64,000 nucleotides of DNA from Streptomyces sp. ISL-98 (GCF_018614055.1 NZ_JAGGPB010000050.1:1-64000), one strand, 5' to 3'; counted from the first letter of the stretch, positions 26,386 through 35,030 are shown. Notes: generated by a model not told the origin, from the sequence alone. Made by a program: numbers and translations.

Positions 26386-27677
26386 CCACCGCCCACCGAC
26401 CCCGTCTGCTGCTGCACGACGTCACGGTCCAGGAGGGCAAGGGGTACGCCTCCCTGCCCGCGCGATCGGTGCTGATCGACGGGGACCGTATCGAAGCCGT
26501 ACTGCCGGCCGCCGAGGCGCCGCTGGAGGGCGACTTCGTCCGCTGGGAACCGGGCGAAGGCGAAGGCGGAGGCGCTGCCACGGTCATGCCGGGCATGACC
26601 CTCGGCCACACCCACATCGCGTACGTCAACGTCACCAACGGCCGCGAGACGCTCTTCAAGTACCGCGTCCCCGAAGTCGCGCTGCACGCCGCCCGGCACG
26701 CCGCCGACCTGCTCACCTGCGGCTACACCGCCTTCGTCGGGGCCGGTTCGGTGGCCGGAATCGACATGGCGCTCAAGAACGCCATCGAGGCCGGGGTCAT
26801 CCCCGGGCCCCGCATCACCCCGTGCAGCCGCGATCTGATGGTGTCGGGGCCCGAGGGCCGCCGCAGCCCCGGGCTCAAGCAGCGCATGCCGCGCGAGCTG
26901 ATGCCCGTCGTGGACGAGCTGGGCGATCTGGTGACGTACACGGAGGAGGAGATCGACCAGGGCGCGGAGATCATCAAGGTCTTCTCGTCCGGCGACGACA
27001 CCTTCCCCAACGCCCGCTCCGAAGAACTCCTCTTCACCCGGGAGGAGCTGGCGACGGTCGTACGCGTCGCCCATGCCCGCGGTGCGCGGGTACGGGCCCA
27101 CTCGCGCGGCCTCGGCGGGATCCGAAACGCACTGGCTGCGGGGGTCGATGTCATCGATCACGCGACGTACGCCGACGACGCCGCACTCGACCAGATCGCC
27201 GAGCGCGGGATCTTCGTCGTGCCGAGCCTCTTCCAGCCCTCCCAGCTCCTCGAACTGGGCGAGAAGTTCGGCAAGGCACCCGACTATCTGGAGGCGCTCG
27301 ACTTCAAGGACGAGATCGCCAACACCCTGCGCTTCCTGCCGAAGGCGGAGGAGCTGGGCCTGCGGATCGTGCCGGGCGACGACTTCGGCTTCGCCTGGAC
27401 CCCGCACGGCACGTACGCCGACGAGCTGGTGATGTACGTCGAGCGGGCCGGCATCTCGCCCGCGACGGTCCTCAAGTGGGCCTGCGCGAACGGGGCCGCC
27501 CTCGCGGGGCGCGGCGACGACGCGGGCACGGTCGAGCCGGGGCGCCTGGCCGACCTGGTCGTCCTGGACCGCGACCCGGCCGCCGACCTCACGGTCCTCC
27601 AGGACCGCGCGGCGCTGCGCACGGTCCTGCTCGGCGGCCGCCACGTGGCGGGCCCGGCGGCCCCGCCCATCGCCTGA
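26382..27677 (+). CDS. Amidohydrolase, imidazolonepropionase-like
   Basis: 431 residues with the amidohydrolase metal ligands: HxH in LGHTHIAYV (about 73-75), the bridging Lys in EIIKVFSSGD, His in RAHSRG, His in IDHATYADD and the terminal Asp in GDDFGFA. The C-terminal composite-sandwich segment AGTVEPGRLADLVVLDRDP is typical. The family hydrolyses cyclic amides, dipeptides and imidazolones. As the last gene of the rightward operon (four-base overlap) it could trim a protecting group or open a lactam in the product. The promoter-distal end lies only 21 bases from the convergent flavin reductase gene. Confidence 0.83.
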   Translation: MTTAHRPRLLLHDVTVQEGKGYASLPARSVLIDGDRIEAVLPAAEAPLEGDFVRWEPGEGEGGGAATVMPGMTLGHTHIAYVNVTNGRETLFKYRVPEVALHAARHAADLLTCGYTAFVGAGSVAGIDMALKNAIEAGVIPGPRITPCSRDLMVSGPEGRRSPGLKQRMPRELMPVVDELGDLVTYTEEEIDQGAEIIKVFSSGDDTFPNARSEELLFTREELATVVRVAHARGARVRAHSRGLGGIRNALAAGVDVIDHATYADDAALDQIAERGIFVVPSLFQPSQLLELGEKFGKAPDYLEALDFKDEIANTLRFLPKAEELGLRIVPGDDFGFAWTPHGTYADELVMYVERAGISPATVLKWACANGAALAGRGDDAGTVEPGRLADLVVLDRDPAADLTVLQDRAALRTVLLGGRHVAGPAAPPIA

Positions 27678-27698
27678 CGCGCGGGGCCCGGGGACGGC

Positions 27699-28382
27699 TC
27701 AGGCTGCCGCCGGGGTGAGGAGGGCGGCGCGTTCGTTACGGGGGAGCGAGGCCAGCAGACGGGCTGTGTCCTCGCGTCCGCCGTGGGGGAGCAGCAGGAC
27801 CCGGAGCATGTCGATCATCCGGTCGATCAGGCCACGCGCCGCCGCCAGTCCCTCCCGGTCCTCCTCCGGCGCGAACTGGTCGTGCACAAAGGCGGGGAAG
27901 CCGCTGCCCGCCATGATCATCCGGTTGAGCAGCACATTGTCGACCAGCTGCCCGTACACCCGGTCGTGGCTGTAGCGGCGGCCCGTGACCACCACCCCCG
28001 CCACCTTGTTGGCGAGCGGCCGCTCGAAGCGCAGGTGGCCCACCCCGGCCCGCTCGATGAAGGTCTGCATCACGCTGGACAGCCCGAAGCCGTGCACGGG
28101 CGCCGCGTACAGCACCCCGTCCGCCCGGATCAGCCGGTCCACCAGGGAGGCCGTGTCGTCCGGCATCCCGCACGGGACCGGGCGGATGTTGCAGTCCCCG
28201 CAGGGGCCGCAGGGGGTGATGTCGTACTCCCGGAGCGGGATCACGTCCAGGTGCACCCCGTGCTCCGCCGCCGCCTCGCCGAGCATCCGCAGCACGCGTG
28301 CGGTCAGTCCGTCCGGGCGCTCCGATCCGTTCAGCGCGGCTATCGTCGCCCAGTGGCCGGGACTGTCGCCGTTTCTGTCCAT
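27699..28382 (-). CDS. Iron-sulfur flavoprotein (FMN reductase family)
   Basis: 227 residues from ATG 28382 (GGAGG upstream). The flavodoxin-like fold begins IAALNGSERPDGLTARV (FMN phosphate loop). A compact Cys motif CX2CX2CX6C at residues 58, 61, 64 and 71 resembles the cluster site of iron-sulfur flavoproteins and of SgcG, the ADIC dehydrogenase of C-1027. APVHGFGLSSVMQTFIER follows. It is last in the long leftward operon, overlapping the anthranilate synthase glutaminase gene by 43 bases. Either it oxidises 2-amino-2-deoxyisochorismate or a related cyclohexadiene from its neighbour, or it supplies reduced flavin. The first reading is inference from context. Confidence 0.72.
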   Translation of the reverse strand: MDRNGDSPGHWATIAALNGSERPDGLTARVLRMLGEAAAEHGVHLDVIPLREYDITPCGPCGDCNIRPVPCGMPDDTASLVDRLIRADGVLYAAPVHGFGLSSVMQTFIERAGVGHLRFERPLANKVAGVVVTGRRYSHDRVYGQLVDNVLLNRMIMAGSGFPAFVHDQFAPEEDREGLAAARGLIDRMIDMLRVLLLPHGGREDTARLLASLPRNERAALLTPAAA

Positions 28383-28951
28383 CTCTTCGTACCTCCAAGG
28401 AAGTTGTCGATGAAGCGCAGCCCGTGCTGCGTCGTGATGCTTTCGGGGTGGAACTGCACGCCCTCGACGGGCAGTTCGCGGTGGCGCAGGCCCATCACAC
28501 AGCCGTCCTCGCGCGCCCGCGCGGTCACGGTGAGCCCGTCGGGGAGCGGCTCGGAGACGGCCAGCGAGTGGTACCGGGTGACCTCGGCCCCGTCCGGCAG
28601 CCCGGCGAAGACGCCCGTGGAGTCGTGATCGATCCGGCTGGTCTTGCCGTGCACGGTGCGGGCCGCCGTCTCGATGCGCCCGCCGTACGCCAGGCCGATG
28701 GCCTGATGGCCCAGGCACACGCCCAGGATGGGCACCCGGCCGGCGAAGCGGCGTACGAGCTCGACATGGCCCGAGTCGGCCGGGTGACCCGGCCCCGGGC
28801 CGAGAACCAGCGCATCGGGGCGGGCCGCGGCCAGCTCCGCCGGAGTGCGGGTGCGTGACCTGACGACCTCGGTCTCGGCGCCCTGCTGCCGCAGATAGTG
28901 GTCGATGATGTGGAGGAAGCTGTCGTACGCGTCGATGAGCAGGACCTTCAT
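28340..28951 (-). CDS. trpG: Anthranilate/ADIC synthase glutamine amidotransferase
   Basis: 203 residues, a class I glutamine amidotransferase. The nucleophile lies in LGVCLGHQAIGLAYGG and the His/Glu of the triad in VQFHPESI; the oxyanion strand is VLGPGPGHP. It releases ammonia from glutamine for the chorismate-using component encoded just upstream (four-base ATGA overlap). It could equally serve aminodeoxychorismate or ADIC synthesis, but the partner's PIAGT motif argues for anthranilate or ADIC. Confidence 0.88.
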   Translation of the reverse strand: MKVLLIDAYDSFLHIIDHYLRQQGAETEVVRSRTRTPAELAAARPDALVLGPGPGHPADSGHVELVRRFAGRVPILGVCLGHQAIGLAYGGRIETAARTVHGKTSRIDHDSTGVFAGLPDGAEVTRYHSLAVSEPLPDGLTVTARAREDGCVMGLRHRELPVEGVQFHPESITTQHGLRFIDNFLGGTKRWTETATVPATGRR

Positions 28952-30420
28952 GCGGTGAGCTCCTCACCGGTCACGGCGCCGTACACCGCACTCATTTTGA
29001 TCAGCGTCTCGCACCACTCGCCGTCCGCCGACGAGTCGGCGACGATCCCGGCGGAGGCCTGGAGCGCATATGTGTCGCCCTCGTGCACGGCGGTACGGAT
29101 GCACAGCGCGAGCACCGCGAAGCCCCGCACATCGATCAGTCCGATCGCCCCGGCGTAGGCGCCGCGCGGTTGCCGCTCGATCTCGTCGATCAGCTCCATC
29201 GCCCGCAGTTTCGGCGCACCGGTCATGGTCCCGGCGGGGAAGACGGCACGTAGCGCGGACCAGACGTCCTCGCCCTCCGCCAGCTCTCCGCCGACCGTGG
29301 AGACCAGATGGTGCACATGGGAGAAGGCCTCGACGCTCATCATCGAATCGACCGACAGCGTGCCGGGCCGCGTCACCCTCGCCACATCGTTGCGGCACAG
29401 GTCGACGAGCATGACGTGCTCGGCGCGCTCCTTCTCGCTGGCGCGCAGTGCCTCGACGCGCCGGGCGTCCTCCGCCGGGTCCGAGGACCGGGCCGCCGTG
29501 CCCGCGATGGGCCGCATGGTGAGCCTGCCGTCCTCGATGCGGAACAGCAGCTCGGGGCTGGCGCCGATCAGGGTACGGCCCGCCCACGGCGCGAGGTACA
29601 TGTACGGCGACGGATTGCGGTGCCGCAGCCGGCGGTAGGCGTCGAGGACCCCCAGCGGGGTGCGCACCTCGATGCGGTGGCCGATCTGGATCTGGTAGAC
29701 GTCACCGGCCCTGATGTGCGCGAGGCACCGCTTCACCCGCTGGGCGAAGGTCTTCCGGCCCACGGTGCGGCGTACGGCGCGAGGGCGAGGCGCGGTCGGC
29801 ACGGCGGTGTACCGGCGGGCGGGCAGCCCCCGTACCAGGACGTCCAGTCCGCTGCCGAGCGGGCCGCTGCCACCGAACTCCGCCGCCTCCGCCCGCAGAT
29901 GGCGGGCGCCGCCGCCCGGCACGTCGTACCAGACGGTGTGCCGGAAGGCCGTCAGCGTGATCTCGGGCGCAGCGCCGGGTCTGCGCGGCGGCAGCTCCTC
30001 CATGTACCAGGCGGCCTCGTAGCCGAAGGTGGCCAGGAAGCCGAAGGCGTACGTCCCGGGGCCCACCTCGCTCTCGACCGCGAACGACGCGTCGACGGCC
30101 CGGAGCAACTCCCACACGTCCGGGTGCTGGGCCGCCACCGCCTCCAGGTGCCGCATCAGCTCCGGCAGCCCGTCGAAGGAGACCCGCCCGTCCCGCACGG
30201 TGATCCGTGCCAGCACGTCCGCGCCGACGACCGCGGCGCGGCAGTCCTGGTCCGGTCCGGCGAGGCTCTCGAAGAGGAACACCTGGTCGGAGCCGAGGCG
30301 TTCGCGCAGATCCGCGTAGAGCGCGAGCGGTTCGTGCGGCGGCAGTTCGTCACGTGCCACGCGCACCCGCATCAGCGTGGCGGCCGGCGCCGGGGCCGGA
30401 GCCGGGGCAGTCACGGTCAT
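28948..30420 (-). CDS. trpE: Anthranilate synthase component I (or ADIC synthase)
   Basis: 490 residues. The chorismate-binding domain has GDVYQIQIGHRIEV, GASPELLFRIEDGRLTMRPIAGTAARS, EKERAEHVMLVDLCRNDVARV and FPAGTMTGAPKLRAMELIDEIE. The Ala in PIAGT separates it from aminodeoxychorismate synthase PabB (PIKGT). The N-terminal domain lacks an obvious LLES tryptophan-feedback motif; a related LFES is at about residue 50. Whether it makes anthranilate or stops at ADIC cannot be told from sequence, and the neighbouring iron-sulfur flavoprotein keeps ADIC open. It follows a 140-base gap in the operon. Confidence 0.85.
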   Translation of the reverse strand: MTVTAPAPAPAPAATLMRVRVARDELPPHEPLALYADLRERLGSDQVFLFESLAGPDQDCRAAVVGADVLARITVRDGRVSFDGLPELMRHLEAVAAQHPDVWELLRAVDASFAVESEVGPGTYAFGFLATFGYEAAWYMEELPPRRPGAAPEITLTAFRHTVWYDVPGGGARHLRAEAAEFGGSGPLGSGLDVLVRGLPARRYTAVPTAPRPRAVRRTVGRKTFAQRVKRCLAHIRAGDVYQIQIGHRIEVRTPLGVLDAYRRLRHRNPSPYMYLAPWAGRTLIGASPELLFRIEDGRLTMRPIAGTAARSSDPAEDARRVEALRASEKERAEHVMLVDLCRNDVARVTRPGTLSVDSMMSVEAFSHVHHLVSTVGGELAEGEDVWSALRAVFPAGTMTGAPKLRAMELIDEIERQPRGAYAGAIGLIDVRGFAVLALCIRTAVHEGDTYALQASAGIVADSSADGEWCETLIKMSAVYGAVTGEELTA

Positions 30421-30546
30421 CGTCGGTGGTCCTTCTTCCGGTACGGATCGGTAGGTCGCCGCACCTCGACCGGCGGCGTACCGCAAGCCAATCAACGACG
30501 CCCGTACCCGGCCCAGACCACCAACCGGTGTGACTGCCGGACCACT

Positions 30547-30563
30547 TAGGGGGTGTCCCCCTA
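30547..30563. terminator. Short hairpin overlapping the B3/4 gene stop
   Basis: Seven-base arms TAGGGGG and CCCCCTA with a three-base loop, overlapping the stop of the B3/4 gene and preceding the 140-base gap before trpE. It may lower read-through into the anthranilate synthase genes or act as an mRNA end or processing site. Confidence 0.45.
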
Positions 30564-31244
30564 CTCCTGGCCGGTGAGCAGCCGGTGCGCCGCCACCAGG
30601 GCGTCCCTGCAGGTGTCCGCGTCCACGCCGGGGACCGAGCAGGCCAGCAGCAGCACCCGCCGGGTCTCCGCCGTGACGGCCTGGTGCACGCCGTCGCGGT
30701 GGGCGAAGAGGGAGAGGACACGCCGGTCGTCGGCGAGGACGGGGCGTCCCGCTTCCAGGGCCACAGGACCGTCCGCGCCCAGGGCAGTGAACTCCTCCTC
30801 CCCTGCGGCCAGTTCGAGCCGTACGTCCCCTTCCAGCTTGTCCCGGTCGAAGACGCCGAGCGCCACCAGAGAGCTGACCGCCACGGCGTTCACCGCGTCG
30901 ACCGCCGGGTTGATCCGGGGCCAGGCGCCCAGCGGCTTGCCGCGCAGTCCCCGGTCGACCAGGGCCTGGACGGAAGGAGGCTGCTTGTCGGGGTGGGCGC
31001 CCAGCATCCGGGAGAGATCGCGGTAGGCGGCGGTGTGCGGGGCGTTCCTGACCTCGCTGCGACTGGCCCGGTGCCATACGGCGTGCGCCTCGCTCCACAG
31101 CCGCTCGGTGGAGACGGCCAGCGACGCCGTATCGGCGGTGATGTCGGCCGCCAGAGTCAGTACTTCGACACCCGGCATCAGGTCACGGGCGGCGGGCGAC
31201 ACCGTGATGCGGCGGAAGGTGGTGCCGAGGGGAGTCGTGGTCAC
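30561..31244 (-). CDS. Free-standing B3/4 (tRNA-editing-like) domain protein
   Basis: 227 residues from a GTG overlapping the previous stop (GTGA). It matches the B3/4 fold of phenylalanyl-tRNA synthetase beta subunit: SRSEVRNAPHTAAYRDLSRMLGAHPDKQPPS, then RGKPLGAWPRINPAVDAVNAVAVSSLVALGVFDRDKL, VALEAGRPVLADD and a C-terminal RVLLLACSVPGVD. In PheRS this domain hydrolyses mis-charged tRNA. Stand-alone copies are usually of unknown function. Being inside an aromatic amino-acid operon, it may clear tRNAs charged with a toxic amino acid made by the cluster, which is inference. It is otherwise an odd member of a biosynthetic operon. Confidence 0.8.
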   Translation of the reverse strand: MTTTPLGTTFRRITVSPAARDLMPGVEVLTLAADITADTASLAVSTERLWSEAHAVWHRASRSEVRNAPHTAAYRDLSRMLGAHPDKQPPSVQALVDRGLRGKPLGAWPRINPAVDAVNAVAVSSLVALGVFDRDKLEGDVRLELAAGEEEFTALGADGPVALEAGRPVLADDRRVLSLFAHRDGVHQAVTAETRRVLLLACSVPGVDADTCRDALVAAHRLLTGQE

Positions 31245-32572
31245 TGGGTGCCTCCGGAGAAGGTGAGCCGGTCGGTGGTCCGCAGGTCGAGATCCTCCGC
31301 GGAGACGACCCGGTCGGTGTCGACAAGGATGTTGTAGTGGTTGGGCGCGTGGCTCTCGTCGAATCCGGCCACCACTCCGATCAGGCCGTCCGGTCCGTGC
31401 ACCCGGTCGCCGCGTTCGATCACCGCGCCCACCGGGAACTCGGCGAAGCCGAGGAAGCCGACCCGGTCGACCCGGTCGCCGGGAGTGGCGGGACGGTCGG
31501 TGGTCGTCACCAGTTCGTGCACGTCGCCGGCGCGCACACAGCGCGACTGCCACGGGGAGAGCGTCATGCCACGGTCGGTCCTGCGGTGGAAGAGCAGCTT
31601 CACCATCCGGGCCGTCACGGGTTCCTTCGCGGCCATCCGCATCCGGCTCTCCTTGGTGCGCCCGACGGCGTACGCCTCCTCGACCAGGTCCACGATGTGC
31701 GGACCCCGGTCCGGCTCGTCCCTGCCACCGCGTACTGTCTCGAAGAAGTCGGCCATGATGCCCGCGTACTCGTGGTCGAGGGACGACTTGAACGCTGTGT
31801 AGCCGTCGAGCATGTCGGCGTGCAGCACACGCCCGTCCTTGAGATGGACGGTGATGTCCTTCCGCTCCCCGGTCTCCAGCGCCCAGTCGAGGTCCACACC
31901 GACCGGAATGCCGTCGGCGGTGGCCAGCTCCAGGGTGGCGCAGAATTCGACTCCCGCCCGTACGTCCCCGATCGTCGCGTCCAGCAGCGTCAGCGGCCCG
32001 AGTACGGTCTCCAGGGCGTCCAGCGCGTTGGGTCCGTTGTCGATGATGCAGCCACCGCCGCAGCGGTCGATGTCGAGATACCAGCGGTCGCTGCCCGTGT
32101 GCTCCTCGATGCGCTCCTGATAGCGGCTGGTGACGCGCTCGATCCCGGCCGGGTCGGGCAGTTCGGCGGCCAGCCGCCGCACGTGGGAGTTGTAGCGGCG
32201 GTGGAACGCGGTGAAGAGGGTCGCGCCGTACTCCTCGGCGAGCGCCGTCAGTTCGCGGGCGTCGCTGGACGCGACCGTGAGCGGCTTCTCGCAGCAGACA
32301 TGGATGCCGGCCCGCAGGACGTCGGCGACGACCGGCGCGTGCGCATGGTTGGGCAGGGTGACCACCACGCCGTCCACCAGGCCCGATGCGAGCAGCTCGC
32401 GGTGGTCGGTGAAGGTGGCGACGCCGGGGGCGAAGCCGTCGAGCTTGGCGGTGTCGAGGTCGCAGACCGCCGTCAGGGTCAGGGAGGGGTCGTCGTCGAC
32501 GGCCCGGTAGAAGAATGGCGCGATCACACCCAGACCGATCATTCCGATACGCATGGGTCGCACGGTGCTCAT
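31241..32572 (-). CDS. Gfo/Idh/MocA oxidoreductase with C-terminal extension
   Basis: 443 residues, longer than the usual 330-370. The N-terminal Rossmann fold (IGMIGLGVIAPFFYRAV) and EKPL motif (HVCCEKPLTVASSDA) are followed by the catalytic-domain segment RCGGGCIIDNGPNALDALE. From about residue 340 an extra domain of about 100 residues begins (MTLSPWQSRCVRAGDVHELV), ending in a beta-rich stretch with HAPNHYNILVDTDRVV. This extension is fused in one frame, so it is probably a dedicated substrate-binding or partner domain. Likely role: oxidoreduction at a sugar or cyclitol carbon before transamination by the DegT enzymes. It overlaps both neighbours by four bases. Confidence 0.82.
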   Translation of the reverse strand: MSTVRPMRIGMIGLGVIAPFFYRAVDDDPSLTLTAVCDLDTAKLDGFAPGVATFTDHRELLASGLVDGVVVTLPNHAHAPVVADVLRAGIHVCCEKPLTVASSDARELTALAEEYGATLFTAFHRRYNSHVRRLAAELPDPAGIERVTSRYQERIEEHTGSDRWYLDIDRCGGGCIIDNGPNALDALETVLGPLTLLDATIGDVRAGVEFCATLELATADGIPVGVDLDWALETGERKDITVHLKDGRVLHADMLDGYTAFKSSLDHEYAGIMADFFETVRGGRDEPDRGPHIVDLVEEAYAVGRTKESRMRMAAKEPVTARMVKLLFHRRTDRGMTLSPWQSRCVRAGDVHELVTTTDRPATPGDRVDRVGFLGFAEFPVGAVIERGDRVHGPDGLIGVVAGFDESHAPNHYNILVDTDRVVSAEDLDLRTTDRLTFSGGTQ

Positions 32573-33681
32573 GCCGCCACCTCCAGGACACGCTCGGTCA
32601 GCTCGACGGGGGCCTCGGTGGACAGCTGCTCGGCCAGCCTCACGAGGCCTTCGGCGACCGGGTCGGGCAGTTCGACTCCGTGCAGGACGGAGCGCTCGTA
32701 GCGGGCGGCCTCCGGCGCACCCGGGTAGGTGACGCCGTTCGCGTACGCCGCGACGGGGGAGTTGGCCACCGTGTCGAGCAGAGTGCGGTTCTCGGCGGCG
32801 ATGTGCGGGGCCGAGCCGAAGGCGGCCGGGTCGATCACGATCGCCGTGTGGCCCACGTTGTCGTCGCCCGCCGGCTCGCCGTTGAGCACCCCCGGGCGCG
32901 GCCCGTACGACGCCCCTGACAGCGGCCCGCACAGCAGGTCGACCAGCAGCGCCAGCCCGAAGCCCTTCGCCCCACCTGTGGCGGCGGGGCCGCCCAGCCA
33001 GGCGACGTCCGCCTCCTCGTCCATGAACGCGCCGGGATCGGTTGTCGGGGTGCCGTCGTGGCGTACCAGCCATTCCTCGGGCACCGGACGGCCCTCCTTG
33101 TGGGCTGCCTTGATCTTGCCGGTGGCGACCACCGTGGTGCTCATGTCCAGTACGAAGGGCGCACCGTGCGTGACGGGGACCGCCGCGCTGAGTGGGTTCG
33201 TACCCAGCATCCTGACGGTGCCGCCGAGTGGCGGTGCGACGCCTTGCGCCCCGCAGTTGGTCATGGCGATACCGATCAGCCCGGCGGCCGCGGCCCGCTG
33301 CGTGTAGTACCCGGCGCTGCCGAAGTGGGTGCTGTTGCGCACGGCGACCATGCCGATGCCGGTCTGGCGGGCCTTGTCCATGGCGATGTCCATGGCCCGG
33401 TCCATGGTGACCAGGCCGAGTCCGCGGTCGCCGTCGAGGAGGGCGGTCGCGGCGGTCTCCCGGACGATGCGGGGCTCTGCGGAGGCGGAGATACGGCCGT
33501 CGAGGAGGCGTGGCGCGTAGATGTTCACCAGCCCGTTCGTGCCGTGTGTGGTGAAGCCGTTCGCGTCGGCATAGGTGATGACATCGGCTGCCGTACGGGC
33601 GGAGTCCCCGTCGAGTCCGCACTCCAGGAGTATCTGCTGGACGAACTCGGTGAGGTCGGTGAGCGGAACGGTGACAGTCAT
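32569..33681 (-). CDS. Ldh2-family malate/L-lactate dehydrogenase
   Basis: 370 residues of the LDH2/MDHG2 NAD(P)-dependent family. Conserved features are THGTNGLVNIYAPRL near residue 45, HFGSAGYYTQRAA with the catalytic His, TNPLSAAVP, and KGFGLALLVDLLCGPLSG. Members reduce 2-oxo acids, diketogulonate or cyclic imines (Dpk/delta-1-piperideine carboxylate reductases). In this operon it could reduce a 2-oxo acid or an imine formed by the neighbours. It lies 41 bases after the M20 gene and is coupled to the Gfo/Idh gene. Confidence 0.85.
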   Translation of the reverse strand: MTVTVPLTDLTEFVQQILLECGLDGDSARTAADVITYADANGFTTHGTNGLVNIYAPRLLDGRISASAEPRIVRETAATALLDGDRGLGLVTMDRAMDIAMDKARQTGIGMVAVRNSTHFGSAGYYTQRAAAAGLIGIAMTNCGAQGVAPPLGGTVRMLGTNPLSAAVPVTHGAPFVLDMSTTVVATGKIKAAHKEGRPVPEEWLVRHDGTPTTDPGAFMDEEADVAWLGGPAATGGAKGFGLALLVDLLCGPLSGASYGPRPGVLNGEPAGDDNVGHTAIVIDPAAFGSAPHIAAENRTLLDTVANSPVAAYANGVTYPGAPEAARYERSVLHGVELPDPVAEGLVRLAEQLSTEAPVELTERVLEVAA

Positions 33682-33722
33682 GGTCGGTCCTTCTCTCTCG
33701 TTCGATGGTGTCGGTCAGTCCG

Positions 33723-35030
33723 TCAGTCGGTGCTGGTCGCGAAGGCGTGGACCAGCGCTTTGATGCGATGTGCGTAGTCGTCGAGGTCGTCGAGGTGGAC
33801 GTGCTCGCCGGGGGTGTGCGCGCCGTTCGCGTCGAGCCGGCCCGGGCCGCACATCGCCACGTAACGGCCGGGCGCCGGGGCCCAGATGGCGTCGCAGGTG
33901 AAGGCCGAACCGTCGGCCATCCCGTCGTGGCGTACGAACCCTGCCCGGCCCAGAAGGAGTTCGGCCTCGGCGTCACGGTTGTCGAGGGTCGGCAGGCCCC
34001 GCTTGAGCCAGTCCAGCCGTACCGTCCGCCGCCAGTCCCGTACCGTGCGCCGGTTGAAGGGGTCCTGGGCGTGGGCGGCGGTGAACTCGCTGCGCGCCTC
34101 CTCCAGCAGCACCTCCAGCGAGGCGGCGAGCAGCTCGGCCTGTTCGGCGGAGGGGTAGGCGATATTGAGGAGCAGCTCCCCGCCGCCGTACACCCGGTTG
34201 TGCGCATGGCCGGTGTGCAGGCCCGCGACGCACAGCTTCGCGCCCATGCCGTGCGCCAGCGGGCCGAGCCTGCGGGCCAGGAAGTCCGCGAGGAAGCCCA
34301 GGGCCACGGTGGCGTTGTGACCGTCGCCCGGGTGGTCGTCGGTGGAGTCCTCGCCCCTCACGGTGATCCGCGGCGTCATCGCCGCCGTGCACGCGTCCAT
34401 GAAGCGGCCGCCGGTGGGCTCGGCGAAGACCATCAGCCGCCCGGTGTATCCGGCGTCGACCAGGGCGCGGGTGCCGTACGTTCCCATCGCCCCGCCCTCC
34501 TCGCCGGGCACCGAGGCGATCTGCACCTCGATCCGGCGGGCCAGCGACGGGTCCTCGGCGAAGGCGGCGGCGACTCCGGCCAGCGCCGCGACGCCGGGCC
34601 CCTTGTCGTCGACGGCGCCCCGGCCGTACAGCACCCGGCCGTCCAGACGGGGCGCCACGTGCGGTCCTACGGTGTCCATGTGGAAGTTGATGACGAGCCG
34701 CCGCTCCTCGGGCTGCGGGGCCCCGAGCGCCACGACGGCCGACGGCTGGCCGGCCAGGAAGCCCGCCAGATCCCTGCGGGCCGCCTCGCGCACCGGTGCG
34801 GGCACCTCGGGGCGCTCCAGGAGCTCGGGCTGCGGGGCCTCGTGGAGCACGGCCTTGAAACCGCGGGCCTCGGCGCCCGCCACGAACACCCGCTGGGCGC
34901 GGGCCGCGCCGTCGAGCGGGCCGCCCTCCAGCGGGGAGACGGAGTCGACGTCCATCAGCTCGGTCAGCCACTCCAGGTCGTCCCGGGTGAGAGTGGTGGC
35001 GGGCTCGGCGGCCTTGGTCCGCTCAGACAT
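33723..35030 (-). CDS. M20-family metallo-deacylase (ArgE/DapE-like)
   Basis: 435 residues with the dinuclear zinc ligands of the M20 family: HMDTVGPH, GRGAVDDKGP (Asp), the catalytic Glu pair PGEEGG, an Asp/Glu after FAEPTGG, and the last His in GAHTPGEHVH. The internal lid domain has HTGHAHNRVYGGGELLLNIAYP. Such enzymes remove acetyl, succinyl or amino-acid groups, or open a dipeptide. A pathway with N-acyl protected amino-sugar or amino-acid intermediates would need one. It overlaps the isomerase gene by eight bases. Confidence 0.87.
   Translation of the reverse strand: MSERTKAAEPATTLTRDDLEWLTELMDVDSVSPLEGGPLDGAARAQRVFVAGAEARGFKAVLHEAPQPELLERPEVPAPVREAARRDLAGFLAGQPSAVVALGAPQPEERRLVINFHMDTVGPHVAPRLDGRVLYGRGAVDDKGPGVAALAGVAAAFAEDPSLARRIEVQIASVPGEEGGAMGTYGTRALVDAGYTGRLMVFAEPTGGRFMDACTAAMTPRITVRGEDSTDDHPGDGHNATVALGFLADFLARRLGPLAHGMGAKLCVAGLHTGHAHNRVYGGGELLLNIAYPSAEQAELLAASLEVLLEEARSEFTAAHAQDPFNRRTVRDWRRTVRLDWLKRGLPTLDNRDAEAELLLGRAGFVRHDGMADGSAFTCDAIWAPAPGRYVAMCGPGRLDANGAHTPGEHVHLDDLDDYAHRIKALVHAFATSTD

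Noticed and set aside
30421..30560. Tryptophan-rich leader peptide before trpE (codons for WW and two further W in one minus-strand frame)
   Set aside because: That frame has no start codon near, and the frame with a GTG start has only one Trp and no ribosome site. I cannot support a trp attenuator.
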